In this document: positions 47,113-58,435 of the stretch, in pieces
How the letters are laid out: each line of letters opens with the position of its first letter
Numbering within the stretch: the first letter of the stretch is position 1
NCBI GenBank assembly: GCA_033239525.1
Contig: BSYO01000025.1
Location: forward strand, 8,714,001 to 8,778,000
Origin: Nepenthes gracilis
Lineage: Eukaryota > Streptophyta > Magnoliopsida > Caryophyllales > Nepenthaceae
Direction of reading: 5' to 3'
Length of the DNA stretch: 64,000 nt
The notes under the pieces: model-generated
Seen by the model: only the letters and a program-made list of their open reading frames with translations
Told to the model about the DNA's origin: nothing
The model's database searches: none
Position numbers and translations under genes: made by a program

Positions 47113-47660
47113 TTTGGAGGGATACTTATAACCTAGTGACCATCATAGAGGATGATATCTGGAACATCTTCTAGCGAGGGGTATCACGGATGGTATCAGC
47201 GTACTACGGGTACAGCCTTTGGGAGGATTGTAGGGGTAGCTGGATACCATGGATAACCTCATTGCACTTACTTAACTGTTGGGGGCATAAATACACGGTC
47301 TTTGGTTCACTACAGTAGAATAAGGTCCAGGGAGACTCTTGTTATTTCGTATTGCCGTGATCTCAAATTTGGTGAATAATCGAATCCTTATTATCTTGTA
47401 CAATTGGTTGAGGTCATTGATATTGAGGAGGGATGCTTATAACCATGTGACCATAGTAGAAGATAATATCTGGGATATCATCTGGTGAAGGGTATCACGT
47501 GTTGTATCGGCATGTTACGGGTGCAACCTCTGGGAGGACTGTAGAGGTAGTTGGATATCATGGATACCCTCGTTGTACTTACCCAGCCGTTGGGGGGGTA
47601 AATACGTAGTCTTTGGTTCACGGTGGCAGAATAAGGTCCAAGGAGATTCACTGTAATGTT
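47113..47660 (+). repeat. Direct duplication inside LTR C
   Basis: About 230 bp starting GGAGGGATACTTATAACC (47116) recurs from GGAGGGATGCTTATAACC (47428), offset about 312 bp. Both include TATCTGG, GTTGGGGG and GGTCTTTGGTTCA/AGTCTTTGGTTCA. The solo LTR at 54162 shows one copy (about 55850-56130). Confidence 0.8.
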
Positions 47661-48428
47661 TTATCTTTGTTGATACCTCATGAGTTTGAGATTCAGTAGA
47701 ATCCATGAGTTATATTCGGTAGAATTCATGTGTCAGATTTTACGCTATCCGGATTCGGTGGAATCCATGTTGTTATTGTTGTTTAATGTTTGGTCGTTCA
47801 CGCTTACATTCGGACCAAGAAATCCCCACTTATTCGCGATATCGGATTCCAAGGGATTACCGTTGTTTATTGGTAATCTTATTATCTTTGTGATATATTG
47901 GTCAATGGTGACCTATCTTGTTTAGAGTCTTATTTATGACATGTTGTAATTTTCTCGGATATGGTAGATGGTTAGAATGATGTTAGGATCTTTATTGTTA
48001 TATATCGTTTTTTATTATTATCACTTGTTGGGTTTTGGCTCACCCTTGTTTTCTTGGGTCCAAAGTAGACAGGTTGACACCAAAATAGAAGAGATCGCGT
48101 GTGTAAACTCCAAGCAGAAGTGATTTCAAAGATTGAGGCTTTCGGGTAGAGATTTAATATTTTGTTAGTTCAGTATTGTACAACTTTTATTCAGATTCCT
48201 TTATAATTGATATAAATGACATTGATGTAATTTATTAAAATTATTTGTTATTATTATGGATATTTATGGGATGAAGCATTTATGATGACTATAGATTATG
48301 TCTTACATGTTATTGAGTTCATTAAAGTGTTTGATGACGTGTAATTGATGATTTCGGAGGATTCGAGACTTTTACCGTGACGGTCCAAGTCAAGTTCGAG
48401 TATCCGAGTTCGGCTCGTTATAACTTAA

Positions 48429-48440
48429 TGGTATCAGAGA
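48429..48440 (+). other. Primer-binding site of element C
   Basis: TGGTATCAGAGA, initiator-Met tRNA type, just after the LTR end. Confidence 0.8.
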
Positions 48441-49925
48441 ATTAAGGTTCTGTGAGGAATATTTGGGTATTCTATGCCTTGATGATATTTGAGGATTTTG
48501 GGCAATTACATAGGATATTTGAATTGAAGATTATTCTTAATAATTCTACCTTTGAATGGAGGATTTTATGTCTTCAAGGGAATTAGAGGATTTGTTATCA
48601 CAATGAATTTTTATTCTTCAAATGATTCAAGGACCTAGGAATCATTGATATTCGAGGAAATGTTAGAGTTCATTAAATGAGTTGAGGACTTATAATATCT
48701 TGGTAAGCCCTAGTCAATAGATTGATTGTGTAGTTTGCGGCTGGAGGCTAGTAAATGTCTTAGGTTGCCAATCTTTGGACCAATCAAAAATAGTAAAATA
48801 GGTTTTAAGCTTTTCGTTTTTATTGGATACCACGACCACAAATTACAAATATGGCATACTCATCAAAAGCTTCCAATGGCACCCATGGGAAGAATACTGA
48901 AGTTTTGGCAAGCACTTCAACAAGAGGCCTAACTTGTAGACCAAGCTACTTATGCAATTGACTTATAGCTCACAGATAGTAGAAATATCAACTTTTAACA
49001 CTTCAAATCTTGATAAGAATGGACGGTCAAAGTTGATTGCACCATATTTTGGGAATAAGCTATCACCACCATCATCAATTAAGCGACAAAAGACTTGCGA
49101 ACCTCACAACAAACAATAACGACTACGATAATAATGGGACAGAAGATCCTTAGGCTGTGCTATGCTTACTGCCAAATAGGGCATATCGCAATATAGCATA
49201 CAACTCAACATAATAGATAACAATTTCAGAACCCAGATGGAGTTTTCACCATTTCTGATTCAAAAGGCACAGACTTTGTAATAAACATACCTTAGGTGCT
49301 ATATCCTATAATAATAAGAATTTAGTTCCACTTATTTTGTGACCTTTGCATTCTTTTTTTTACATTAGATATGATTTAAAGACTTCTGAGACTTTGAGGT
49401 CTTGCACAAGTAGTAATTGTCCCAAACCATAGATGCGATTTATCTAGTATCGATTAAAAGCACTTAAGGGTCTATATTTTTGGGGACGGTGTTATCAATT
49501 GAATGTTTATTCAGTAGAAGTGTATATTGCTAGGAAGATAGTCTACGATCGAGAATATAAAGCCAAATAATAAATAGTCAAATGTGGGATGGTGCAATAT
49601 AAAAAAATTAATAATAATAATAATAAAAAAATATAAATAATAAATAATAAATAAATCAATATAATTGCTATTTAATTAGGAGGATATCAAAAAATAAAAA
49701 GAATTGAATTTGAAACTTTTAGGAAAAAGAGGCACTTTTGATAGTATTGTTTTGACAGTATAAACTATTGCATGTTGAAATGTTGGGCCACTAAATTTTT
49801 TAGGGGAGTAAGAGTTTAATAAACATTTAATTCGCATGGAGATGATTCTTTGGACAAAGGTATCAACAATTATTTGGAGAACAATACTTATATTTCGAGG
49901 ACGAAATTTTTTTAAGGGGAAAGAT
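48441..49925 (+). mobile_element. Interior of gypsy element C, almost non-coding
   Basis: About 1.5 kb between primer site and 3' LTR. A zinc-knuckle-like trace CYAYCQIGHIA at about 49158-49190 (Cys-rich, GHIA) is the only gag hint. No protease, RT or integrase was found. It ends with GAGGACGAAATTTTTTTAAG and the purine tract AAGGGGAAAGAT (about 49914-49925). Long LTRs and little interior suggest a deleted or LARD-like derivative. Confidence 0.6.
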
Positions 49926-50254
49926 TGTAACGCCCTGACGGTTTGACTCGAGTGTTATATAGAATTAATATAGTAATTAATAATTTAAAATATTGATATT
50001 AATAAATATTATAAATAATAATGAGTATGAAATAATTAATAATAAATAAAAAATGATAATAATAATAAATGAGAGTAAAATATATACTAATAAATATTAA
50101 TAATAATTAGAAAGAAGTAATAATCATAATAATTATTATAAAATAATAATTGTGGATATAATGATAATAAAAATTTAATAACTAATAATAAAAATATATA
50201 TATTAAAATATATTTATAATAAATTTTTAATAATAAAAGTATATGTATTAAAAA

Positions 50255-50286
<32 letters not shown>

Positions 50287-50315
50287 AACAGAAGAAGGAA
50301 ACATTTTGATAATAA
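49926..50315 (+). repeat. Start of 3' LTR of element C, truncated
   Basis: TGTAACGCCCTGACGG directly follows the purine tract; AT-rich DNA with an AAT run (50262-50285) follows until the MADS duplication block begins at about 50316. The rest of the LTR is absent here. Confidence 0.6.
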
Positions 50316-51114
50316 TTAAAATGTTTAATTATTTATTTTAAATAATATGATATTTATTTATTTTTATATATGTTCATTAGCATAAAAAATAGTTAAAATA
50401 TTAGATTACTAATAAGCTTAGAAAAATATACAAACCCCTCTGACTGTAATGAACAAATTTAATATCTAAAAATAGGATTATGTTTTAGTATTTTAAATAA
50501 TAAGATTTATTTATTTATTAAATAGTTAAAATTATTTAAAAAGTTGTGAAATATACGGTTTAATATGATATTTTAATTATTATTTTAATTTTAATATTTA
50601 CGTTATAAAAATAAATATTAATTGCAAATAAAATAGTGGAATATGATATTTGTGACTATCAAAAGTTGAATTTGTAATTTATACCATTAATATTAAAAAT
50701 AATGTTAAAGTAAAAAAATAATTTAAAAACTAAGATAAATTATATTAATTATTTTAATTTCTTTCTAAAAAATCAAGAATTATTGTACTTTTTACAATTA
50801 TCAGAATCTTTTATTAATGAAAAATCTTCAGGGTATTAATTCAATCTCTCGGTAATAATTTTGATTGTATATTCTCTGATTTTTTTCCCCTTTCTTTCCC
50901 GCTTTCTGTTCTGTGTACATGATTTCCTTTTTGAAAATAAAAGATTTGGTCAAAAGAGCCCAATTCCATTCAATTAAAACCACTTTGATCAATAAATATA
51001 GATAAATAGCAATTTTTTATTTTCACTTTCTCATATCCATCATCAATTTATTACTTTTCTCTAACTCTCTCTATTTTTAACTGATTTTGTTTTTCCACGT
51101 CTCTGTTTCTATAG

Positions 51115-52050
51115 ATGGGAAGAGCAAAACTGACAATGGAGTTCATAACAAAGGAAAAAGCAAGAAACACAACTTTCCAAAAGAGGAAGAAAGGCTTGAA
51201 GAAGAAAGCATATGAGCTTTCCACCCTATGTGATGTTCCTATTTGTGTAATCATCTACCCTTACAGCAGTCAGTCAAAGCCAGAAATTTGGCCTTCGAAT
51301 TGCGAAAAGGTCCGAGAGATAATCGATCGGTACAACTCTGTTCCAAAGAAAGACCAGCAGAAGAGGGTTTGCACTTTAGGAGACATACTTGAAGGGAGGA
51401 AGAGAAAGGTTCAACAAGACTTGTTCAAACTGCAAAAGAATAGTACTGCAACCAAATATTCAAATTGGCATGCAAGTTTTGATAGTTTTGATAAGGATCA
51501 GCTCATGAAGATGCTTTTGATTTTGGACGAAAGGCTTGAAACTGTTAGGACAAGGATTGCATCAATGAAGGGAAGTGAAGATCTAACGGCTCCAATCAAT
51601 AGCTTCCCAAGCGACAATTTGCTGGGATTAGAACTTTTTCAGTCTCAATTTGAAATAGGGTTCATCAATCAATTTCCTCGTTACTACGTTAATCATGGTT
51701 GGCAATTGGTGCCATTTGGCGCAAATCAGTTGACAACTCCGATGATCACCATGGCGTCGAATGGTATGGATCTGACCTGCATCAGCGACACACACGGTGA
51801 TGATGGTGGTAGCGCAGTTGCCTTGTGCAAGTATGTGGTGGGTCCCATCTCATCACGATCAAGCGCGGTGATGGTGGACGATGGGGCGGTTAATGGCTAT
51901 GCAACACCGATAATGTGGCACCACGGTGGCGACGACTCACTGGATATGACTATGCCGCAGCCGATTTTAATGTCGAATCTCAGTCATGATAATCATGCGA
52001 TGAACGGATGCTTTGACTACATTAATGAGTTAAAAATGTTTCACAAATAG
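51115..52050 (+). CDS. Type I (M-gamma-like) MADS-box protein, copy 1
   Basis: 311-residue, intronless open frame. The MADS DNA-binding domain occupies residues 1-60: MGRAKLTMEFI, ARNTTFQKRKKGLKKKAYEL, STLCDVPICVIIY, then PEIWPS. The last motif and the lack of an intron and of a keratin-like K domain point to the type I M-gamma group (AGL80/PHERES-like), transcription factors that bind CArG-type DNA with M-alpha partners in female gametophyte and endosperm. Residues 80-150 are helical and charged (LEGRKRKVQQDLFK, DQLMKMLLILDERLE); the tail is rich in G, N, H and M. The start is the first ATG after a pyrimidine-rich leader and begins the canonical MGR. No defect seen. Its nearest relative here is the interrupted copy at 60378. 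Confidence 0.93.
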   Translation: MGRAKLTMEFITKEKARNTTFQKRKKGLKKKAYELSTLCDVPICVIIYPYSSQSKPEIWPSNCEKVREIIDRYNSVPKKDQQKRVCTLGDILEGRKRKVQQDLFKLQKNSTATKYSNWHASFDSFDKDQLMKMLLILDERLETVRTRIASMKGSEDLTAPINSFPSDNLLGLELFQSQFEIGFINQFPRYYVNHGWQLVPFGANQLTTPMITMASNGMDLTCISDTHGDDGGSAVALCKYVVGPISSRSSAVMVDDGAVNGYATPIMWHHGGDDSLDMTMPQPILMSNLSHDNHAMNGCFDYINELKMFHK

Positions 52051-52587
52051 AAATAGTTGATTTTGATTTTAGGGTTTTAGATTGAGCTTTGATTTGATTA
52101 GTTAGGGTTTCTATTTTTCAGAATACAAACTTGATTGGATGATTGATCGTTTATACTATTGATTTTTAATACTGCTTTTCTTATTATTTTATTTTTACTT
52201 TAAAAATTACATAAAATAAAGCAATTTCCATTCTTTTTTAATTCTTTATTCTTGCTATTAATTTTTCCATTTTGTTTTCAAAATTTTCTAATTTTATAAA
52301 TTAATTGATGAAATTGAAACGTGGTTAAAAAGTAAAAAAAATTAAAGACTAGAAAATAGGTATAATTAAAAGTTAAAAGCTTTAAAAATGACAAAGAATA
52401 AAATATACCTAAAAAAATGAAAATAATTAGGATTTTAGTGGTTAGCCCTTCTTTATTGTCTGGATAATAAAGAATTTATAGCCAACCTTGTTATTATTAC
52501 TTCTCATAAAATAAGTAATAAAAATTAAATAGTAGAGAATAAATAATTTTTTAATATTTATTGCCCATATTATAAGGAATAATTTTA

Positions 52588-52705
52588 GCCACTGAATATG
52601 CTAAGGAGCTTTTTGAGTTGAAAAACCTTGACAATATCAAGATTCATCGGGTGAATCTTATTTTGATTTTCCTTAATGAGTTGGATGTTAGTTATCAAAG
52701 GAAAA
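52588..52705 (+). other. Unrecognised exon-like stretch, copy 1
   Basis: Open frame ATEYAKELFELKNLDNIKIH and on through NELDVSYQR, preceded by AATTTTAG (acceptor-like). Kept open in copy 2 (61847-61965) with only a few changes. No family recognised; it may be a dead exon carried in the duplication. Confidence 0.25.
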
Positions 52706-52975
52706 AAAAAAAAAGAGTTGCATGTGGGGAGCAATTAGGCTACGTGTATATATAAAAAATATATATATAGAGATTCTAATTTTTTTTTTTTTCTAATAAG
52801 AAGTAAAATTTTATATTTTTTCTGACTTTATTGGATTAAAATTTTGTTATAAAAATTTAAAAATAAAAATATTGAATATAATTATGCTCTTAATATTTTT
52901 GTTTACATTATTAGTATATATTAAATACTAAATCCAATAGAAAATATTTTTAATAAAAATAGTTATTTATTCTAA

Positions 52976-53976
52976 TGCGTTCTGGATCCGAATTTCGAAC
53001 AGATTCGGGTTGATCCACTTGTCTGGTTCCGTATCCGTTCACCGAGTTTGAACCCTGTACACCACTAAACAAACAAGAGGTCAGTGTGTCGACGAAAAGT
53101 TGTCCCACCGAAAATACTCCAACGCTCAAGTCAGTAAACAGCCTTCGATGAGTAAGAAGGTGACTGAAAATGAGGATTCAGAGAGGGAGAGAGTGTGTGT
53201 GTTTGGAAATTCAGATGAAAGAGAGACAAGGCCGTCTCTTAAATTTGAATGGTGGGAGAAAGCATTGGGCGTCTGTCAGCAGTAAGAGCGCCTGTATGCC
53301 TTGTGTTTGTGTTTCCTCTGAGAGCGTTGTTCACTTTAATTCGGGAGAAAGAGCGTATAGGAATGCTAGAGGAAGTGGGGTATGCTTGAAAGCATTTGTG
53401 TGCAGTAGCAAATGTGGTTTCAAAAGGAGAGAGCAAGAGTCCAAAAGTCTCAGAATCAAGAGTCAAAAGTCAGAAGAAAAAGTCCTTTCTAAGTGGAGAC
53501 TCTAGGGTTTTTAATGGCAGTAGGGTGATCTTTCTTAGTTGGAAGGTGTGATCCCTGCACCATGTTTAGGCGGCCTTCCTTATGAGGAAGGCACATGTTG
53601 CCTAATTGGCTGCGATTGTTTCCTTCTATGGCGGGTAGCGGCTTTCAAAATATCCTGCCTTCCTTTTGTGCACATTATCGTTGGAAGGCTCCATTTAGTA
53701 AGAGTTGGGAAGATTTGGCCCATTCCTTATGGGAAAGACGTCGATCTTGTCAACGTCCTTTTTTAGAGTTGGTTGGATTTATGGAAGGCGCAAAGTTGGG
53801 AAAGGAGTCGTTGCTAACTACCTGCTGGAGTGTGGGCTCAAGTGGGCCAAGCCCATGCCCATGAAAAGCCTTTTTATTTTTGGCATTTATTTCCTGTTGG
53901 GTCAATGTTGACCGTTCAATAGTGGGTTTGGGCCGCCGTTGACCATTTGGCCAGCTCATTTACAGTTGACCCATCA
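52976..53976 (-). repeat. TAT-3 3' LTR
   Basis: On the minus strand it starts TGATGGGTCAACTG (53976) and ends CGGATCCAGAACGCA (52976). Shared with TAT-1: CACTAAACAAACAAGAGGTC and GTTGTCCCACCGAAAA (as complements). About 1.0 kb. Confidence 0.82.
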
Positions 53977-54161
53977 CTAGCCCCCCATATTGGTGGCAAG
54001 AATTCTAGCCTCTGACATGTTCATAATGGGACGTCTTTCACTATCCTTCATTGTTAGAAAATTTTGGAGAATTTTGCTGGAAGAATTGTTGACCGAATCT
54101 GTTGACCGTCCTGGTCAGTTCCAGAGAACTCTGTGGGAAAAAAAGTTGACCTGATTTGTTG

Positions 54162-55349
54162 TGTAATGCCCGGATATTTTTATAAATGAGATTGAAATTT
54201 AATTCGGTGAAATTAGATTTATTATGTATATTAGAAAAAATAAAAATAAAAATAAATATATATATATATATCTATGGGATAATAATAATAATAATAATAA
54301 TAATATATATATACGTTTTACGTGTAATAATAATAATAATAATAATAATAAAACTAATATGTAAATTACCTAGCCCTGCCACCTCACCTCCTTCTTCTCG
54401 AACCTCCTCTGCCATTCCCACTTCCCCACTTCCCCTCGTCTTCCTCGTTTCCCTGTTTCTCTCTCGCAACGGCCTCCATCGTGGCCGTTCCGTCTAACGC
54501 CCGCTTCCCTTGTTCTCTCACCGTTTCACTTACGTGGGTTAATTTAACCTTCGCATTCGTGGGTGTGTGATGGTAAGTGGAAGAGAGAAATCGGCTGTGA
54601 GTGGGAGAAAACGAGAGGCGTGATTCATCCTTGAGGCGTCTTCTTCCGTCGTCGTTGCCGATTTGTGGTTGTGCGGTGGTGTGAGCCGTCGTCGACTCTG
54701 AAGTCGTTTTCCAAGATTTGAAGCCAATTTCCAAATCTGAAGCCGAAGCGGAGCCGCGTTCTTCAGGCAAGTGATCCCTTTACTGTCATTTCCTCTCTAG
54801 TTGCAAGTGAATCCTTCCACTGTCGTTCCTCTCGAAATTTCAAGTGAAATCATCCTGATATTCCCTCTCTTGCTCACTAATTTCCCGAATTTCTTTGTGC
54901 TCTGTTTCTAGCCGAAAAGCTGTGAATGAAGAAATTGTAAGTCTGGGGTTAAATTGTTGTTGTGCTGCTTTGGTGGGTGTGAACGGCTGGGTGAAGCCGT
55001 GTGTGTAAATAATTGTGTGCGTCTGAAGCAGTGTGTGTTGTGTTCTGTGTGCGGGTGTAGAAGCAGCAGAGCTGCTGTGCGTGGGGTGCTCTGTGTGAGC
55101 CGTGTGTGTGTGTGTGTGTATGTGGAGAGTGCAGCAGGAAGCTGCTGCGTGAGGCTGTGTGTGCGTGATGGGCTGCCGGGATGAGTTGGGCCGTGGGTTG
55201 TGTGTGTGTGTTGGGCCGTGGGCCCAAGTGTGGGTGTGTGGGTTGTGAGTGTGTGTGTGGTGTCGGGGTAGGCCCAAGTATGTGGGTGTGTGTTGGAGTG
55301 TGTTGGGCGGGGCCCAAGTGTTGGTATATGTGTGTGTATAAGTGGAAAT

Positions 55350-55384
<35 letters not shown>

Positions 55385-56832
55385 GAAGGTATATGTATAT
55401 ATAAATATTGATAATTAAATTGTTGGAACTTTATAAAATTAATTGGGGATAAAATTTGAAATAAATTATATTGTTTTTAGTGGTAGCGATTTCAGAAATA
55501 AAATGAAAAGAATAGCGAGGCGAGTTAACCGATCATTTTCGATCCTTGTATTTCCTTTGGATGTCCCGAGATACAATCCTTTGTGTTGGATTTGATGGTG
55601 TGAAAGACGGTCTCAGTCAAGATCGAACGACGTTACATCGGTGATGTTGCTGGCGTTTTTCGCGTTATCTCGGTGTGTGAGTATTTGTATTCGTTGGCTT
55701 CTTACGGTCGAGGTTGAGGAGAGTGTGTGAAAACATTAAAGATACGGGTCGAATGGGAGGCTTTGGTACTTTACCTGGGTCTACGCTTATCCGATCACCG
55801 ATTTCCGTATCCGGTAGATGGAGAGTGACGTTGCCTAGTGTGGCGGGATGCTTATGGCCCTGTGAACATCGTAGATCGTGATATCGAGGATATCATGGCG
55901 GGAGATCTTGGGTTTGACGTGTGAGTTGTCTTAAAATCTTGGTGTAGAGTCGGAAGAGGAGCATGATGAGCATGCTCGGGAGACGTCCTCATCTTTTTGT
56001 GGGGCAGAGTCTCTATGGACTATGGATTTGGTTGGATGTCAAACTTGCGAGCATCAGGTAGCCCGTGCAAGTACCCAGCTGTCGGGGAATATACGCAGCA
56101 TTTGGTTCACAGTGGCGGAATAAGATCCGGGTGATTCCTTGAGATGTTCTATGATTGTGAGTACCTCATTTGTTGTGGTGGCAATATCCTTGTGTGGATC
56201 TTGTGATACTCGGATTCAGTGGAATCCATGTTGTATTGTTATCATGAGTATGCTGGTTGTTCTCGCTGACATATGGACCGGGGAAATCCCCAATCATCGT
56301 TGAGATCGGAATCCAGGGGATTACCGTTGTTTATTGGCACTCTTGTTATTTTTGGATGTTCGGGTCTTGTGAGATCCATTTGCCTAGAGTCGTATTTACG
56401 ACGTGTTGCAATCTGTCTCGGATATAGTAGGTTGTCAGAGTATGTTGAGACATTGGTAGATAATATCCGAGATCGTTATTGTTGATTGCGTTTTTTATTA
56501 TATCACTTGCTGGGCTTTGGCTCACCCTTGTGTTTTCTTGGCTCCAGATTGAGTTGACAGCATTTAGCTTGGATGAAAACGCATGAGAAGATGATCCTGA
56601 TAGTTGGATGATGAGATTTAAACTGTTATTGAGACTTATGTATTTTCTTTTGTTGAGTTTATGTCTTCTTTAATATGTCTGTATGGATGATGGATGGATT
56701 ATCATGATGTAGCTAGATATCGAAAGAATTAAAATGATCTAGATTATTGAATGGTTATATTTGGTTTTAAATTTTTATTCCATGTGAGCGGCTCGAGCCA
56801 CGTGTTTGAGTATTCAGGCTCGGGTGCTCACA
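54162..56832 (+). mobile_element. Solo LTR, TGTAAT gypsy family, with TGTTG duplication
   Basis: 2671 bp from TGTAATGCCCGG to GGGTGCTCACA, bordered by perfect TGTTG at 54157-54161 and 56833-56837. The host sequence on each side is related to GTTGACC repeats of TAT-3. It aligns with LTR C (45416-48423), including the AAT run (54280-54350), TG-rich part and GGGATTACCGTTGTTTATTG. No interior. Confidence 0.9.
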
Positions 56833-56837
56833 TGTTG

Positions 56838-57179
56838 ACCATCCTGGTCATTTTCAGAGAACTTTGTTTGGGCCCTGAGTGACACGTGACCATTAGCCGG
56901 CCTGTCAGGCTACAAGTGAACACGTGTTTTCACATGTGTCATCACACGATTGAGCCACTATCTTAGCCACTAATGCGTCAGAAGATTTGATTCAAAAAGC
57001 AGGCCACTGGGAAGCGACACATGGCAGGAATGATGGCGTGCCTTCTCGAGGTGGTTCAAGGCGTTCACACCGTTTAAGTTTCCCTCCACTTACACTTAGA
57101 GTTTTTCACGCCTTCCTTCTGTTCCTTCGTCTTCTTCGAAAGAAAGAGTGAAAGAGAAAAAACCCTTATTCTTCTAACC
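56838..57179 (+). promoter_or_regulatory. Putative promoter region of TAT-3 antisense gene
   Basis: CACGTG at 56883-56888 (within GACACGTGAC) and 56921-56926 (within AACACGTGTT), about 260-300 bp upstream of the start, a position similar to TAT-1. Activity not shown. Confidence 0.35.
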
Positions 57180-57815
57180 ATGGCCTCCGTCGCTGACATG
57201 CATTCCGTTCAGCGAGAGAACGATATCAAGGAGCTGTGCATTGAGTTTAATATCCCAACAAAAATCGCCTAGCATGTTTCGGGTAAGGACGATAGAGCCT
57301 TCTTGCCGCCGTCGGGTTGTGTGACCATCTACGAGGCTCATCTGAGGAGCGGGCTCCGACTTACATTGCCGGAGAAGTTGCGGTCCATCTTTCAGGCCTT
57401 CCGAGTCTCCATCGCTCAGTTCCATGCTAATGCTATACGGTATCTGTGCTCCTTCTGTATTTTCCTTCGTAAGCATTCGCGGTTATTGACAATGTTGATG
57501 GTTAGAGGACTATTCAAGGTTAACCAGGGAGCGGAGTGGATCTCCCTGGCCCCACGCGGCAGGTTGAAGGTTAACACCACCATCTACGGCTAGTTGAAGA
57601 ATTGGAAGAACCCGTTCTTCTTCGCGACCGTGAGGGAGACCTGGCCCCTGGCCAAGGATTGGAGCCAGGTGCCAGATGTTTATACAAGGACGCCTTCGGA
57701 GGCGGAGGCGAAGACGGCGTCCCTAGGGTGGCTGACCAGTTTGGTTAAGAGCCACATTTCTAATTTTAGGAGAAACTTCCTGATTTCCCGTGCTGAGTTC
57801 AAGAAGGTCAACTAA
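57180..57815 (+). pseudogene. Antisense extra gene of TAT-3
   Basis: Antisense to TAT-3. ATG at 57180 (MASVADMHSVQRENDIKELC), EFNIP, a stop at 57270 where TAT-1 has Trp, then GKDDRAF, VTIYEAHLRSGLRLTLPEKL, FRVSIAQFHANAIRYLCSFC, FKVNQGAEWISLAPRGRLKV, a second stop at 57591, and LKNWKNPFFFATVRETWPLA to FKKVN (57813). Only two nonsense changes in one frame over about 635 bp make it the best preserved N-terminal half of the three copies. The coiled-coil C-terminus is missing. Start chosen by alignment with the TAT-1 copy. Confidence 0.8.
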
Positions 57816-58270
57816 GAGCCTCCATCCCCGGTCCAGAAAACTCAACCATTTACTTTAAATTCATATTCCAAATTCAACCATTTCATGCTTCGAGTTAGAA
57901 GTAAAATTAATAATTTGAGTTGTACCTAAATCTAATTTCAAACAATTTTTGTTGCATAAGAATTAAAATTTTATAATTTTAATAAAAATTTCAGCCAATG
58001 AAGTTAACAATATATTTATATTAAACATATAAATATATAATCGGATATTCTTAAAGATAATTAGAATATTTATAGCTTTTGAGTACCACAAAGCATATAT
58101 TTAAAACCAAAAATTGTAATACGCAAAGCAAAACATAATATGAGGGTTAATTTTATATTAGAATCTGATTGATTATATTATATTTTATTGTTGAATTATG
58201 CAAGCATAAAGTTATAAATTTAAATATAATTATTTATTTAAAAAATAAATATTTAAGATAGTGTAAACAA
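57816..58270 (+). other. AT-rich spacer, no gene seen
   Basis: Follows the truncated antisense gene of TAT-3; nothing recognised. Confidence 0.5.
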
Positions 58271-58272
58271 AT

Positions 58273-58434
58273 CTTTCGTGTTGACGCTTCAGCTTTCAAC
58301 CATTGGCGTTGAGGCTGTTGGAATTCCTTCAATCGTTCCTGCAATTGCTGAAGCATTAAGTGGCCCACAAATTGCTGATAACTCTCCATTTATTTTGCCC
58401 ATCAATCTCCATTCGCTTTTTCATTGGTAATGAT
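58273..58434 (+). other. Unrecognised exon-like stretch
   Basis: Open frame reading LTLQLSTIGVEAVGIPSIVP and on through AIAEALSGPQIADNSPF to a stop at about 58432. The composition is protein-like and GC is higher than in the flanks; CGCTTCAG could be an acceptor. No family assigned. Confidence 0.25.
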
Positions 58435-58435
58435 C

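Larger units (their letters stand above)
45416..48423 (+). repeat. 5' LTR of gypsy element C
   Basis: About 3 kb of LTR that aligns with the solo LTR 54162-56832: the ACTGTCATT stretch near 45738/54781, TG-rich part, TTATAAAATTAATTGGGGAT (46708/55428), GGGATTACCGTTGTTTATTG and GGCTCACCCTTG. It ends near CTCGTTATA, six bases before the primer site. Its left end is unclear and may lie in the AAT block. The long minus-strand open frame over 45755-46573 is only the complement of the TG tract. Confidence 0.7.
50316..52886 (+). repeat. Segmental duplication, copy 1
   Basis: About 2.57 kb aligned without large gaps to 59576-62139 in the same orientation (offset about 9.26 kb). It includes about 0.8 kb upstream, the MADS gene and about 0.8 kb downstream. 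Similarity starts at TTAAAATGTTTAATTATT and stops at GAATATAATTATG. Confidence 0.93.
52976..57815 (-). mobile_element. TAT-3, 3' part, minus strand
   Basis: From right to left on the element's own strand: antisense extra gene (plus strand 57180-57815), spacer, nested solo LTR, purine tract at 53977-53988 and 3' LTR. The 5' part is missing; sequence changes near 57820. The LTR is unlike that of TAT-4, so the two are separate elements. Confidence 0.75.

Noticed and set aside
53100..53505. Short plus-strand open frames
   Set aside because: They lie within the TAT-3 LTR, antisense to it; no conservation with the TAT-1 LTR in frame.
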